Positions 45,779 through 57,700 of a DNA stretch of 64,000 nucleotides are shown here, one piece after another. Position 1 is the first letter of the stretch. Each line of letters starts with the position of its first letter. The notes under the pieces were generated by a model. The model was not told the origin of the DNA, did not search any database, and saw nothing but the letters and a program-made list of their open reading frames with translations. The DNA comes from Piper betle (Eukaryota; Streptophyta; Magnoliopsida; Piperales; Piperaceae), in assembly GCA_033002965.1 (NCBI GenBank), contig JAURVB010014699.1, positions 1 to 64,000 of the forward strand, in the 5' to 3' direction. The position numbers and the translations under genes are program-made.

Positions 45779-45949
45779 ACGGTTTCCCACTAGCTCACAT
45801 TTTATGACTCAAGTACCTTGTTGAGAAATCCAATTATTTTCTTTTCCCACTGTGTGTGTTATTAATTAACAAATATATTCGCTAATAAACCTAAGTCATA
45901 ACTGGAAAAATAAAAGATACTAATGAACCATGAAGGTTCGACATTTGAG

Positions 45950-46638
45950 ATGGCAGGCACTCGTAGACACTCAGAGTGAGCTACTCCGCCAAATACGAAT
46001 AGTGAGAATGTATTGGCTCAAATCCTGACGGCCATATAGGGACTGGCACAGGCTTCAGAAAATACAAATTATGTAGTTCAAAATATTGTTCAGCGGTTAC
46101 CGAGAGTGGTAACAGGGAATGGAGCCTTAAACTTGGCAGCGGGTCCTAGTAATGTCCTAGATGGTGATCAGGGGAGTGCCCAAGGGCGGGCAAGGTTATC
46201 CGACCCGAGCGAGCAAGGGGAGCGTCCAAACCTAGTGCCACCGGTAGTCCGACAAGTGGTGCCACCAGCGGTTGATGATAGTGATCGCTACACTGTGAAA
46301 AAAATTTAGAAAGAATAGAGCTGAGGTATTTATTGGAGGGATCGATCCAATGAAGGCGGAGAGCTGGATTGACATTACCGAAAAAGCGTTTAGAGCTCTA
46401 TCTGTGCCTCACCGCCATCAAGTAAGATTGGCAACATGTATGCTTCAAGAGGAAGCATCTTATTGGTGGAAATCCATGGAGAAAACCACTTCCCATTGAC
46501 GTGAGATTTCCTCCATCGCGTGGGCGGAATTTGTGGCAGCTTTCAATGGATAATGTTTTCCAGAGCCAGTTGTCCAGAAGAAAGCACTCGCGTTCACCAA
46601 TTTGGTTCAGGTGGAGGATTCAGTTTGGGAATATGTGT
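45950..46638 (+). pseudogene. F1 gag (truncated)
   Basis: ATG 45950 starts MAGTRRHSE. A CAG-to-TAG stop in 'gccatataggg' is shared in position with C1. The frame 46106-46309 carries NLVPPVVRQVVPPAVDDSDRY. The downstream core (AEVFIGGIDPMKAESW, CMLQEEASYWWKSMEK, FVAAFNG) is readable with shifts. At about 46638, ..SVWEYV is fused out of frame to the protease-RT linker, so the zinc knuckle and protease are absent. Same junction as in E2. Confidence 0.88.
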
Positions 46639-47051
46639 ATTCCCAGACGAACTTCCAAGGTCACCTCCTAAGCGGGTAGTGGAGTTTGTCCATTGACCTA
46701 ACACCTGGAGTGACACCAATTTCTAAAGCACCAGTCTTGATACTGCCAAATGGTAATGAAGGATTCGTAGTCTTCAGCGATGCGCCTTTGTTGGGTTTAG
46801 GATGCATCCTTATGCAAGAAGGTAAGGTGGTGGCATATGCCTCTCGTCAATTGAAGATTCATGAGCAAAATTATGCAACCCATGACTTGGAACTGGGAGC
46901 AGAAGTTTTTGCCCTAAAGATTTGGAGGCACTACTTGTATGGAGCCCAGTTCGAAGTCTTCACTGACCACCAGAGTTTGAAGTATATCTTCACCCAGAAT
47001 GACCTTAACCTTCGACAGAGGCGGTGGATAGAATACTTGAAGGACTACTAG
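46639..47051 (+). pseudogene. F1 linker fused to RNase H, RT deleted
   Basis: Open frame 46686-47051 (121 codons). [14 protein letters not shown] (linker before RT) passes directly and in frame into [18 protein letters not shown], the RNase H start. The fusion at about 46731 removes all RT motifs. The RNase H triad is intact: FSDAP, HDLELGA and [11 protein letters not shown]. RNase H degrades the RNA strand of the hybrid during reverse transcription. The frame ends at YLKDY, where a further deletion of about 150 bp joins to the segment before integrase. Confidence 0.9.
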
Positions 47052-47581
47052 CAAACCTGGTTATCTCCAATGAATTGGTGGACCGAGTTAAGCTAACACA
47101 AATGGAAGTTGAGAAGCTGAATGAAATGTTGGACAAAACTTCCGACATTGTAGCAAATTCAAATAGTGTGATCAGATATAGAGGACGGTTGTGTGTACCC
47201 AAGGATAATGCACTGAGGCGGGATATTTTGGAGGAGGCTCATCGCTCAGAGTTCTCGATACACCCTGGAGTTACTAAAATATATCAGGAGTTAAAGCAAA
47301 CCTACTGGTGGATTGGGAAGAAGAGGGATGTTGTGAATTTTGTCTCTAAGTGTCAGACATGCCAACAGATCAAAGCCCAACATCAACTACCTAGAGGACT
47401 ATTACAACATTTAGAAATACCATCGTGGAAATGGGAGTGTGTCACATGCGATTTTATTTCAAAGCTCCCAAGAACTCAAAAGAAGCATGACTCCATATGG
47501 GTAGTTGCAGACAGACTAACTAAGGTAGCTCACTTCATCCCCATGAAATCAACTAGGACAGTGGGATTCCAAAGGAGATAG
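47052..47581 (+). pseudogene. F1 integrase, N-terminal domain and core
   Basis: Open frame 47024-47581. Zinc-binding domain with both His (AHRSEFSIHPG) and both Cys (SKCQTCQQ) intact. The core starts TCDFISKLPRTQKKHDSIWVV with the first catalytic Asp, then RLTKVAHFIP. The frame ends at GFQRR after a deletion of about 60 bp. The second Asp (VSDRDP, near 47585) follows in another frame. Confidence 0.9.
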
Positions 47582-48447
47582 TCTCCGACCGTGATCCCCT
47601 ATTCACCTCACATTTCTGGGAAGCTTTCCAAAAAGCCATGGGAACTCAGATTAAGTTGAGTACAGCATATCATCCCCAAAATGATGGTCAGAGTGAGAGG
47701 ACTATTCAAACTTTGGAAGATTTGTTAAGAGCTTACATTCTTGACTGGGGGGGTGACTGGGAGAAACACTTAGCCTTGGCTGAATTCACCTACAATAACT
47801 CTTACCAAGCCAATATAGGGATGGCACCATTTGAAGCCTTATATGGTAGGCCCTGTAGATCTCCATCGTGCTAGCTGGAGTCTACCGAAGCAGTTATAGT
47901 CGGGTCAGAGATGGTGAGGGAAGCAATTGAAAAGGTGAAACTCATTCAGCAAAGACTTAAGGCAGCTCAGGATCGACAAAAGAGTTATGCTGATACTCGA
48001 AAGAAGGGCCTAGAGTTCCAAGTTGGGGAGTGTGTGTACCTAAAGAAATCTCCTACGAAGGGGGTGATCAGATTTAAAATATCAGGGAAGTTGAAGCCAA
48101 GATTCATAGGACCGTTTCCAATCCTGGATCTAGTTGGGAATTGTGCATATAGATTAGCATTGCCACCAAGCCTTGATGGAGTACACAATGTTTTCCATGT
48201 GTCAATGCTAAAGAAGTATGTACGGGATGAGGATCATATGATCACAAATTTTAAAGACAAAGAACTACAATCAAATTTAACTTACGAGGAAACGCCGATC
48301 CGCGTCCTGGCAAGAGAAATAAAGACACTAAGGAACAAGGAAATTCCTTTGGTAAAAGTATTGTGGAAAAATCAGGGGTCAGAAGAAGCTACATGGGAGA
48401 CTGAACAAGAAATGGTAAGGAAATACCCTAGCCTATTTGTGGCATAG
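47582..48447 (+). pseudogene. F1 integrase C-terminal part and chromodomain-like tail
   Basis: 47638-47874 carries the core end with the catalytic Glu (DGQSERTIQ), [10 protein letters not shown] and ALYGRPC, then a stop (TGG to TAG). 47911-48447 (178 codons) is uninterrupted: KLIQQRLKAAQDRQ, QVGECVYLKKSP, GKLKPRFIGPF, GVHNVFHVSMLKKYV and the tail LRNKEIPLVKVLWKN..EEATWETEQE..YPSLF. The tail is the divergent chromodomain of Tekay/Del elements. Best-preserved integrase C-terminus in the window. Confidence 0.92.
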
Positions 48448-48554
48448 GAGTTTTATAATTGTAGCAGCATGAACCAATCCCAAAGAAATAAATAAAGTTA
48501 ATCAAAATTGTTTTGTTGCTTGTTATGATATTTCGGGGACGAAATATTTCCAAG

Positions 48555-48564
48555 TTGGGGAGAT
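48555..48564 (+). other. Polypurine tract of F1
   Basis: ttggggagat directly before TGTAAAGACTGTGG. Upstream lies the conserved tttcggggacgaaatatttcc. Confidence 0.93.
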
Positions 48565-48760
48565 TGTAAAGACTGTGGAAAATTTTTTATTTTTTTAATA
48601 TATTCGACTCGGGCAAGGAAGCATCGAACGTTAGAGAATTAATATTAATTATATTATATTCTCTACCCGGTTAAATATTTTATTCTTTACACGGTTACCC
48701 GGTTAAAGGAATTAAATACGGGTGTTAGTGTGTTTCCACAAACCCTAGCCGTCATTTAAT

Positions 48761-48767
48761 CTATAAA
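48761..48767 (+). promoter_or_regulatory. Probable TATA box of the F1 3' LTR
   Basis: ctataaa, about 200 bp into the LTR after 'aaccctagccgtcatttaat'. The equivalent place in the 5' LTR (42600-42615) has decayed to ttgtaaa. Confidence 0.5.
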
Positions 48768-49824
48768 CGACGTCCTCCACCCTAGCCTTCATTCGCATTA
48801 TCTTCTCCTCTTTGTTGCCGCTGTGTCTTCTCCCTTGCTTAGGTATTCCTATCTCCCTCTTCTTAATTTTCTTGCATGCATATTTTAATTTGATAATAAG
48901 TTTTATAATCATGAGGATTAAAAGTTTAAAATCAATAAGAAAACAAATATAATTTTACACTTGAGAAATTGTCGACGAGTTTCCCCTATTCGGCCAGATG
49001 GGCAAGCACAGGCAAGACTGGTCGGCAATCAACGGCGACGACCGTTCCAACGTCGGAAGATGAATAAAAAGTTAGTAATGTAGAAAATCAGTGGCGGCGA
49101 CCATTCTCTTCTCCTCTTTGTTAACTTTACCATATTAAATTTTATATTATGTAAATAAAGTGATTATGTTAATAACAAGTCAGTAATGTAGAAAATGGGT
49201 CATTAAATTATAGTCGGGGAGCATCACTCGCGTTGAACGTAAATAGCATAATGGAAATAAACAAAGTTCGAAACTTTATAAAGTCAAATAATTTAAAATA
49301 ATTGTATTAATAATATTTATAAATTGAAATAATGCAAATTATTTTAAATAATTTAATTGAACAACATAATTAATTAATTAAAAAAGATTATAACCGAAGG
49401 AAAATATATTAATAATAGTAATTAAATATTTGGGTATAAGTTGAAAATTATTTTATTATTAGTTAGGTGTTAATTATGATCTATATTATTAATGTAAAGT
49501 AGGATTTAAATGATTATGTCACATGAATAGTTTAATATTTAATATTGTTGAAATTTAATACTAATATATATTAATCATTTAGTTGCATGCATTTGTACTC
49601 GAATAAAATTATACTTATGTATAATTTTATGTCCTTGTTCAGATTAAGATCATTGGTCGAAGCTGCAAGTTCAAAATATCCAGGTCCATATAATTATTTA
49701 AAATGTTGTATTTTCCTTTGTGGATAACCTGGTCAGCTTGAACCCAGATTCGACCACCATGCCCTAAGTGCAACCGGGGTTAAGAAATTGACTCAGTCTA
49801 ACACGGGCTATGCCCTTCATAGTC

Positions 49825-50350
49825 AAATAATGGACATGATGGACTGACCCATCAGCCAATAAATTGAACATGGCGGATTGGACTCGCTAGCCAATTACGG
49901 ACATGGTGGATTAGACTCGCCAGCCGGTAATGGACATGATGGACTGACCCATCAACCAATAAATTGGACATTGCGGATTAGACTCGCCAGCCAATCACAG
50001 ACATGTTGGATTGGACCCACTAGCCGATAATGGACATGGCAGATTGTACTCGCCAGCGGTAATGAACATCATGGACTGACCCATCAGCCAATAAATTGGA
50101 CATGGCGGATTGGACTCTCCAGCCAATTATGGGCATGGTGGAGTAACCCATCAGCCAATTGATGGACATGGAGGACTGACCCATCAGCCAAATAATGGAC
50201 ATGGTGGATTGGACTCACCAGCCAAAAACGGACATGACGGATTGGACTCGCCAGCCGGTAATGTACATGATGGACTGACCCATCACCCAATAGGTGGACA
50301 TGGTGGACTGACCCATCAGCCAACTAATGCGCATGGTGGACTGAACCATC
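49825..50350 (+). repeat. Tek-F tandem repeat in the F1 3' LTR
   Basis: Same 33-bp monomers as in the 5' LTR, about half as many, with the 133-bp set less regular. Confidence 0.85.
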
Positions 50351-52564
50351 AACTAAGAAATGGTCATGTTAGAATGGTCATAAGTGCCAATATTATAGAT
50401 AATGATAGGGACTTTATGGACTTGTTTTATTTAATTATACGGCTTAGTGGTTAATCACTAACACGGAATTGCCTCCGTACGTTAACAGCTGGACCTAAAG
50501 ACTAATAGACGACAGGGTGGTTTTTCTACCAACGCAGGTGGTGAACGGTTAATAAGCGGACTTCTCTTTTTAGTTTTCTTGTGTTGTAAATGTGGCTATG
50601 GGAAAGGGTCCAAGACTGTGGGATAATTACTTCATGCATTGTCATTTGAAAATAAGTTCCTTTGAGTTAGAAATGCTAGACTTATTTGCTTCATATTATT
50701 CATGTAACCTTTTAAGTAACAACTGGTCCGGTTAGGATTGGTTGTTATAGGGTTGGTTTTTGTTAAATTTGAGTAACACCCTGCCAGCAAGGCCCACAAT
50801 ATCGTGAAAAATGGCGGGTCGTTACACTTGCCATGAGTTATGAACGATGAGAGTCAGGTGTACTTGAATATATGATGATAATGTCGAGAAGATGGTGAGA
50901 AATAAGTTATCAGAATATATGAAAGTATGCAGTATTTTTCTTTTTATAGCTTGGATCGTAGAAATAGTTTTAGGCCGAATAACGCATTAGGATCCATTGG
51001 ATCATATTCGGGTGGGTTATTATTTATGGAGCATGTCATTTGGATTTATTGCAAACTAGTTATTATTTTTAGAGCATGTCATCAAATTTTCTAGGGATTT
51101 ATTGCAAATTAGTTATTATTTTGACTCGAATACGAATCGAGTCAATACTTATTTATGAGTTTGCCATTGAGGGTGTTTTTCTCCCTCCCCACACCTTCCC
51201 CTCCCAAAACCCCACTGCCACCCAATGTTTGTGTCACTGCCACCGTCGCCGACGCCGCACTGCTGCTGATCAATGCTGCCCCACCTTGGCGTGTTGTCAC
51301 CATGGAGCCCCGATCAACACCGGCCACCGTCTCTCCGCCATGATGCCAGAATCGTCCCACAAGCCATGACGCTCCCCTTGTTGATTCGCCACCATCCAGG
51401 CCGCGCCGTCACCGTGACCCGACGACAACCCCCTTGACCTCCCCGACGTTTTCCCCTTACCTACCGCCGCCATCGAAGCCGGGCGTGGGCCTGATCGGAA
51501 CGACCGACCGCCCCAACCGAACTCGACTCTGCCACCAGCGGTCATAGCCGCCGTGGCCGTTCTTGCTGTCACCACTATTGGGACGAGCTCACTGAGCTAG
51601 TGCTAACCTTTACCCAGATTGCCCTACCGGAATAGTCGCCAGAAAACTGCCCGGACAGTCGCTGGAAGACCGCCCGAACTCGTCGAATAGCTGGATTCAC
51701 CAAAATTCATCGGATATCACTTGATGTTCCACCGAATCCCTCCGATCGAACCGTATCGAAGGTATGAGAATGAGAATGAGAAAGAAAGGGGACGCTGTCG
51801 ACCTGATGGCAACGGCTCCCATATAGGCCCTGATGAGAGCTCTTGAGGAAGTAAATGATTTTGATTCAACAACAGAGTTTGCTCTCCTATGCTAGATTGA
51901 TATTAGTTATTTCCTAGGCCGGTAACACTCATTACTAATAGTTTTTTTATATATATGTAGGTGAGAAATGGGAGGGAAGAAAGCTGTCGGGACTGCGGAG
52001 GAGTAGCACAGAACATCGAACACATGTACCTGCCGCGTGTAATGTATAATGATGGTGTGTTAATGCTATGTGAATGATAATTTTGAGGTGTTTGTTTGGA
52101 TGAATTGCTTGTTATGAAATGAATGGATAAATGTGAATGAGTAGGGAACCTTGGAGTTCAGCCTCCGGTCAGATGAAAACAAATGAGATAATGATGGGAT
52201 GTAGCGGTAGACTGCTACATTTTATCGTATTTTGATAAAATATTTGTATGCCCTTGTTGTGGACAAGTTGGCCCCTATTGCACTTTTACAGACAATTCTG
52301 TCTGTTTTTCGTAAAAGTTAATGATTTTTTTTTTATTTCTTGCTTGTTGCATGGGTTTAGTTTGCTTGCACGTCATGGCATGCAAGTAGGACCACGTTAG
52401 AACCCAATTGTTCCCATTCATGCATTTCATGGTTGCATCCCCATCTTAAGACGCCGAAGGCAGATCTCGGTCACCTTAACCAAACCTAGTAGATTAGCGA
52501 ACCGTTCAGTCGCCAGTGACATTTCTTGGTCGGTTCACGGGTGAGCTGAAATGGGGTGTTACTA

Positions 52565-52610
52565 TAATGGTATCAGAGCTAACCCTCGGTTGATTAAGAT
52601 GGTACGTGCG
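52565..52610 (+). other. LTR-B primer-binding site and truncated leader
   Basis: taatggtatcagagctaacc directly after the B4 LTR. It is the tRNA-Met type, followed by a leader sequence shared with 29695-29740. It is cut within 50 bp by a Tek-C LTR fragment. Confidence 0.8.
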
Positions 52611-53834
52611 TTACATTACTGCTTGGTTGCCATGCATGGTGAGAATACCGCCTTTTGCTGGTTGACTACAATAAAGCTGGGAGCTTTGGGGTCTTTAAAT
52701 TAATTGTTAAAGTAGAAGGACAACCAGGTAAGTATGGGACATGTTAATAATTAAATTATCAATTAGATAATGGGGATTTGGATGAGGATAATTAATAATT
52801 AATTATCATTAGAATTGCTGAAAATTTAATAACAAAGAATGATTAACATGAACTAATTTCATCATTTAAAATTGATAGTATATCAGTCATGTAATTGCAT
52901 GTAGGTTCATGCAAAATAAAATTATACTAATGTATAATTTTATGCCTTCATTCAGATTAGGGTCGTATTATGTGCGTAAATTGTGTAATGCATCGACATT
53001 GTTTTGGAGTAGTGATAGCCGCCCCATAAAAAGGCTACGCCCGGGGTGAGTGAGGCACAACAATTCCTCCATCGCACTGGAGTGCAGTGATAGCCTCCCC
53101 ATAAAAAGGCTACGGCCGGGGTGTGTGAGGCACTGGCACTAGAGTTGGCAGTGAGAGCTTCCCCACAAACGGGGCATAGCAATCACCTGAATGTAGTGAT
53201 AGCCTCCCCATAAAAAGGCTACGGCCGGCATGTGTGAGGCACTGGCACTAGAGTTGGCAGTGAGAGCTTCCCCACAAACGGGGCATAGCAATGACCGGAG
53301 TGCAGTGATAGCCTCCCCATAAAAAGGCGACGGCCGGGGAGTGCAAGGCACTGGCACAGGAGTGCAGTGATAGCCTCCCCATAAAAAGGTTACGGCCGGG
53401 GTGTGCGAGGCACTGGCACTAGAATTGGTAGTGAGAGCTTCCCCACAAACGGGGCATAGCAATCGCCTGGATGCAGTGATAGCTTTTCCACAAAAAGGCT
53501 ACTGCTGGGGTGTGTGAGGCACTGGCGCTGGAGACGGTGGTGGTAGCCTCCCCGCAAAAGGGCTACGGCGGGGGTGTGCGGATCATGGTTGCCTCCGTAG
53601 GTGTACAGATATGACATTAGGTGATTGATAACCGGAGCATGGGGCAAAATAAATATGAGGACTCCTATTATTATTTATTTGAGAAATAATTGTGGTTGTT
53701 GGGAAACGGTCTAAGACTGTGGGATCTTTATATATGTTTTTGTTAAATAAAAATGTTAGACACATTTGCTTAATTGTGAGTAACACCTGGCCAGCTAGGC
53801 CCACAATGTTGTGACAAATGGCCGGGTCGTTACA
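52611..53834 (+). mobile_element. Tek-C LTR copy C3, 5' truncated
   Basis: Begins at 'ggttgccatgcatggtgaga' (equivalent to 31242) and ends GGGTCGTTACA. It lacks the core found at 54800-54870 (the sequence jumps from 'cattcagattagggt' to 'cgtattatgtgcg' at 52963). It is followed by a primer site and the start of gag, so it acts as a 5' LTR. Confidence 0.85.
53010..53580 (+). repeat. Tek-C tandem repeat in C3
   Basis: About six units of the 62/109-bp repeat, including two consecutive 109-bp forms. Confidence 0.85.
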
Positions 53835-54153
53835 GGTGGTATCAGAGCCAAGTTTCCCAAATGCTTACATCTTATGACTCAAGTACCTTGTTGAAAAGTC
53901 CAATATTTATCTTTCTCCAATGGGGTATGTCATTTTTGAATTAGTGGACTCACTAACAAAAAATAAAATAAAATTTTTTTTAACATAACAGAATCAAATT
54001 TAGATGGCAGGCACCCGAAGGAAGTCGAGCCAAGTTGCGCAGTCGGACCCGAACATGGAGACTGTTTTAGGCCAAATTTTGACGGCCATACAGGGACTAG
54101 TACAGGCTTCAGATAATACCAATTCTGTGATTCAGAACATAGCACAATGATTA
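53835..54153 (+). pseudogene. C3 primer site, leader and first 49 codons of gag
   Basis: tggtatcagagcc at 53837, a leader as in C2, and ATG 54004 opening MAGTRRKSSQVAQSD to QNIAQ*, stopped at 54148-54150 (CGA to TGA). Directly afterwards the sequence switches to Tek-C LTR repeat DNA, so the rest of the element is missing through a recombination or deletion. Confidence 0.85.
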
Positions 54154-55820
54154 TCGGGGTGTGTGACGCGCTGGCACTAGAGTTGGCAGTGAGAGCTTCC
54201 CCACAAATGGGGCATAGCAATCACATGAGTGCAGGCATTGGCAGTAGACTTGGCAGTGAGAGCTTCCCCACAAACGGGGCATAGCAATCACTTGATTGGG
54301 TAGCTGGAAGGGGGTCGCCAAGGACTAGTTGAGGGTTGCCATGTGGTGGCCAAGTTGGAGATGCCATAGCAGCAAATGGAGGCCGCCACGTTACTGGTTG
54401 GTCGCCATGCATGGTGTGAATACCGGCTTTCGCTGGTTGACTACAATAAAGCTGGGAGCTTTGGGGTCGTTACATGAATTGTTAAAGTAGAATGGCAACC
54501 AGGTAAGTATGGGGCATTCTAATAATTAAATTATCAATTAGATAATGGGGATTTGGATGGGGATAATTAATAATTAATTATCATTAGAATTGCTGAAAAT
54601 TTAATAAGAAATGAAGACTAACATGAACTAATTACATCATTTAAAATTGATAGTATATCAGTCATGTAGTTGCATGTAGGTTCATGCAAAATAAAATTAT
54701 ACTAATGTATAATTTTATGCCCTCATTCAGATTAGGGTTAGCGGATCACAGTCAGACGAAATCACAAGTCAGGTACGTATAATAGGTAGAACATCGTACT
54801 TTCCTTGTTGGTAGCCTAGGTCGGCCTGAGCCCAGATTCGACCACCATGCACCGAGTGCAACTGGGGTCAAAGAATTGACTCAGTCCGACACGGGGTCGT
54901 ATTATGTGCGTAAATTGTGTAATGCATCGACATTGTTTTGGAGTAGTGATAGCCGCCCCATAAAAGCTAGGCGTGACAGGCTCCCATGGAGTGGTGAGCG
55001 AGGCACTGGCACTAGAATTGCGAGAGCTTCCAATCGCACATCACGAGTGCAGTGATAGCCTCCCCATAAAAAGGCTACGGCCGGGGTGTGTGAGGCACTG
55101 GCACTAGAATTGGCAGTGAGAGCTTCCCACAAACGGGCATAGCAATCACCTGAGTGCAGTGATAGCCTCCCATAAAAAGGCTACAGCCGGGTGTGCAAGG
55201 CACTGGCACAGGAGTGCAGTGATAGCCTCCCCATAAAAAGGCTACGGCCGGGGTGTACGAGGCACTGGCACTAGAATTGGTAGTGAGAGCTTCCCCACAA
55301 ATGGGGCGTAGCAATCACCTGAGTGCAGTGATAGCTTCCCCACAAAAAGGCTACGGCCGGGGTGTGCGAGGCACTGGCACTGGAGACGGTAGTGGTAGCC
55401 TCCCCGCAAAAGGGCTACGGCCGGGGTGTGCGGATCACAGCGGATACCTCCTCCGCAATGTTTTGGAGTATAGTGGAATCGCTCCACCGCATATTAAAAT
55501 AAACATAAGGAAATGGTGGAATGTACTTGATTTGTTTTATCTATTATACTACTTAGTGTTGTAATCACTAACGCGGAATTGCCTCCGCAGGTGTGCAGAT
55601 ACGAAATTAGGTGATTGACAACCGGAGCATGGAGCAAAATAAATATGAGGACTCCTTTTATTATTTATTTGAGAAATAAGTGTGGCTACTGGGAAACGGT
55701 CTAAGACTGTGGGATCTTTATATGTTTTGTTAAATAAAAATGTTAGACATATTTGCTTAATTGTGAGTAACACCTGGCCAGCTAGGCCCACAATGTTGTG
55801 AAAAATGGCGGGTCGTTACA
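54154..55820 (+). repeat. C2 5' LTR, 5' truncated and rearranged at its left end
   Basis: 54154-54293 is about two pieces of the 62/109-bp repeat joined to C3 gag. At 54294 it restarts at 'gggtagctggaagggggtcg' (equivalent to 60037) and is then colinear to the LTR end GGTCGTTACA at 55820. The U3 start and TATA region are absent. Confidence 0.85.
54955..55435 (+). repeat. Tek-C tandem repeat in C2
   Basis: About five units of the 62/109-bp repeat. The first is disrupted (54965-55030). Confidence 0.83.
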
Positions 55821-55822
55821 GG

Positions 55823-55835
55823 TGGTATCAGAGCC
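55823..55835 (+). other. Primer-binding site of C2
   Basis: tggtatcagagcc, an intact tRNA-Met type, two bases after the LTR end. Confidence 0.92.
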
Positions 55836-55995
55836 AAGTTTCCCAAAAGCTCACATCTTATGACTCAAGTACCTTGTTGAAGAGTCCAATATTTATCTTT
55901 CTCCAATGGGGTATGTCATTAGGGAATTAGTGGACTCACTAACAAACCAAAGTAATAATAAAAAAATGTAATCAACCATAACGGAATAAATTTAG

Positions 55996-57230
55996 ATGGC
56001 AGGCACCCGAAGGAAGTCGAGCCAAGCTGCGCAGTCGAACACGAACGTGGAGAGTGTGTTAGGCCAAATTTTGACGGCCATACAGGGACTAGCGCAGGCT
56101 TCAGATAATACCAGTTCTGTGATTCAGAACATAGCGCAGCGATTACCAGCATTGGTAACAGGGAATATAGCTCCAAATTCGGCTACGGGTCCTAGTAACG
56201 TCCCAAATGGGGATCAGGGGAGCGCCCAAGAGCGGGTAGGAATAGCTGACCCGGGCGAGCAAGGGGAACTTCCAAACCCAGTGCCACCGGTAGTCCGACA
56301 AGTGGTACTGCCAGTTGGGGATGACAGTGATCGATACACTGTAGAAAAATTCCGGAAGAACGGAGCTGAGGTGTTCATTGGTGTGGACGGATCCAATGAA
56401 AGCAGAGAGCTGGTTGGACATTACTGAGAAAGCATTTAGAGCTCTCTCTGTGCCTCATCACCATCAAGTGAGGTTGGCGACATGCATGCTTCAAGAGGAA
56501 GCATCCTATTGGTGGAAGTCCATGGAGCAGACTGTGTTCCATCAACAGGGAGATTTCGTCCATTCCTTGGGCGGAATTTGTAACAGCTTTCAATGGACAA
56601 TATTTTCCTGAGTCTGTTGTCCAGAAGAAAGCACTGGAATTTGCCACTCTAACTCAGAAGGATGATTCATTCTGAGACTATGCAAAAAATTTCTTGCGAT
56701 TGGAGAGATTTGCAGCTGGGAGTCTGGCAACTGCCCGGGCCAGAGCAGACATATTTTTCTGGGGGTTGAAGCCTGAACTAAGGAGTAGGGTTGCCACGGT
56801 GCCAAGAGGCACTATAACTGAAGTGATTGAAGCAGCCACTACTCATGAGTTGGTGTACGACTATGTCCGTGCACAGAAACAGGAGAAGGCTACTATGCAA
56901 CATAAGAATGTCAACCAGGGTAGTAGCAAAAACAGGTCTACAGAACACCAGCAGCAGAACTATCAACGGAATATCGATGGAAACCGCAAAAGGAAGTTTC
57001 AGGAGATTCCGTATCGACTATGTAAAAATTGCAACAAGATGCATTCAGGGCCATGCAGGGAGCCTCGTAGGTGCTAACAACTGCGAAAGGACGGGACACC
57101 TGCAAAATGAGTGTTGTCAGCTCCCTGAAGCAACAACAGGAGCAACCTGAAAAGGAGAAGACACCAGCTCCTACTCGCTACCCAGCACCTGCAAAATCGG
57201 TGGACAAAGGGAAGGCAAAACTTTTTGCAG
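55996..57230 (+). pseudogene. C2 gag
   Basis: Most complete gag here. ATG 55996 opens 143 codons: MAGTRRKSSQAAQSN, NPVPPVVRQVVLPVG, TVEKFRKNGAEVFIG. A one-base insertion (ggtgtggacgg) shifts to the frame 56378-56611 (MKAESWLDITEKAFRAL, CMLQEEASYWWKS). A second insertion near 56548 and a TGA near 56673 follow. The frame 56694-57077 carries the coiled, basic C-terminal part and LCKNCNKMHSGPC. The knuckle CCHC near 57070-57110 is split by a frameshift. Capsid and nucleocapsid function are assigned by position. Confidence 0.9.
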
Positions 57231-57700
57231 CCGAAATCGAGGACGCTGAGAACGAGGACCACACAATTCGAGGTAAAATTCTGATTCAAAGTGTTAGTGT
57301 GGATGTTTTATTTGACTCGGGGTGTAGGCATTCGTTCCTATCATCCTGATTAGTTAAGAGTTTGGGACTCCAAACGTCTACATTGCCCAAGACTTATAGG
57401 GTCACTACCGCAACAGGAGAAGGGAGGTCACAACGTTAGGAGTGACTAACCTATCCTTGGATATACAAGGGAAACCCTATGTATGGAATTTCATTGTCTA
57501 TGGGATAAGAGGCTTTGATGTACTGTTGGGAATGGACTGGTTGTCTGCACACCAGGCTTTTCTCGACTGTAAAGGGAGGAGAGTGTTGACTAAACCTTGT
57601 AATTGTGAGATGAGGGTCATTTTCCAAGGGTCATGGAATGATCCATCCTCTTGTATTGTGTCGGTTAGTGAGGCAACTGAGTGGTTTGGTGAGGGTTGTA
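57231..57700 (+). pseudogene. C2 aspartic protease
   Basis: Frame 57071-57349 has LFDSGCRHSFLSS with the catalytic DSG, then a stop. 57442-57972 continues from LDIQGKPYVWNF through FDVLLGMDWLSAH. One frame change near 57420 separates the two. Compare the intact 39168-39698 frame in C1. Confidence 0.88.

Larger units (their letters stand above)
42395..50826 (+). mobile_element. Tek-F element F1, complete, RT-less, TSD CTTGC
   Basis: 8432-bp element flanked by CTTGC (42390-42394 and 50827-50831). 5' LTR 42395-45764, primer site 45767-45778, internal region of only 2.8 kb, polypurine tract 48555-48564, 3' LTR 48565-50826. The internal region keeps the first part of gag, a short linker, RNase H, integrase and the chromodomain-like tail, and lacks gag 3', protease and RT. 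It could only have moved with RT and protease supplied in trans, if the deletions predate insertion; sharing both junctions with E2 says they do. Confidence 0.93.
48565..50826 (+). repeat. F1 3' LTR, 2262 bp
   Basis: Starts TGTAAAGACTGTGG and ends GGGTCGTTACA. It lacks most of the GC-rich block present at 42820-43370 of the 5' LTR (a break near 49060-49130, where leader-like pieces are shuffled) and has a shorter tandem array. Otherwise it is colinear. Confidence 0.9.
42287..52564 (+). mobile_element. LTR-B copy B4 (5' LTR) split by F1
   Basis: Starts TGTAAAACCCATGACTCGAG at 42287, is cut at 42394 by F1, resumes at 50832 after the CTTGC duplication, and ends ggggtgttac near 52564. It is then followed by a good primer site (tggtatcagagct at 52568). 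Without F1 it is about 1.85 kb. A GC-rich block (51160-51760) follows the shared CGAGTC motif. Its internal region is lost after about 50 bp. Confidence 0.88.
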
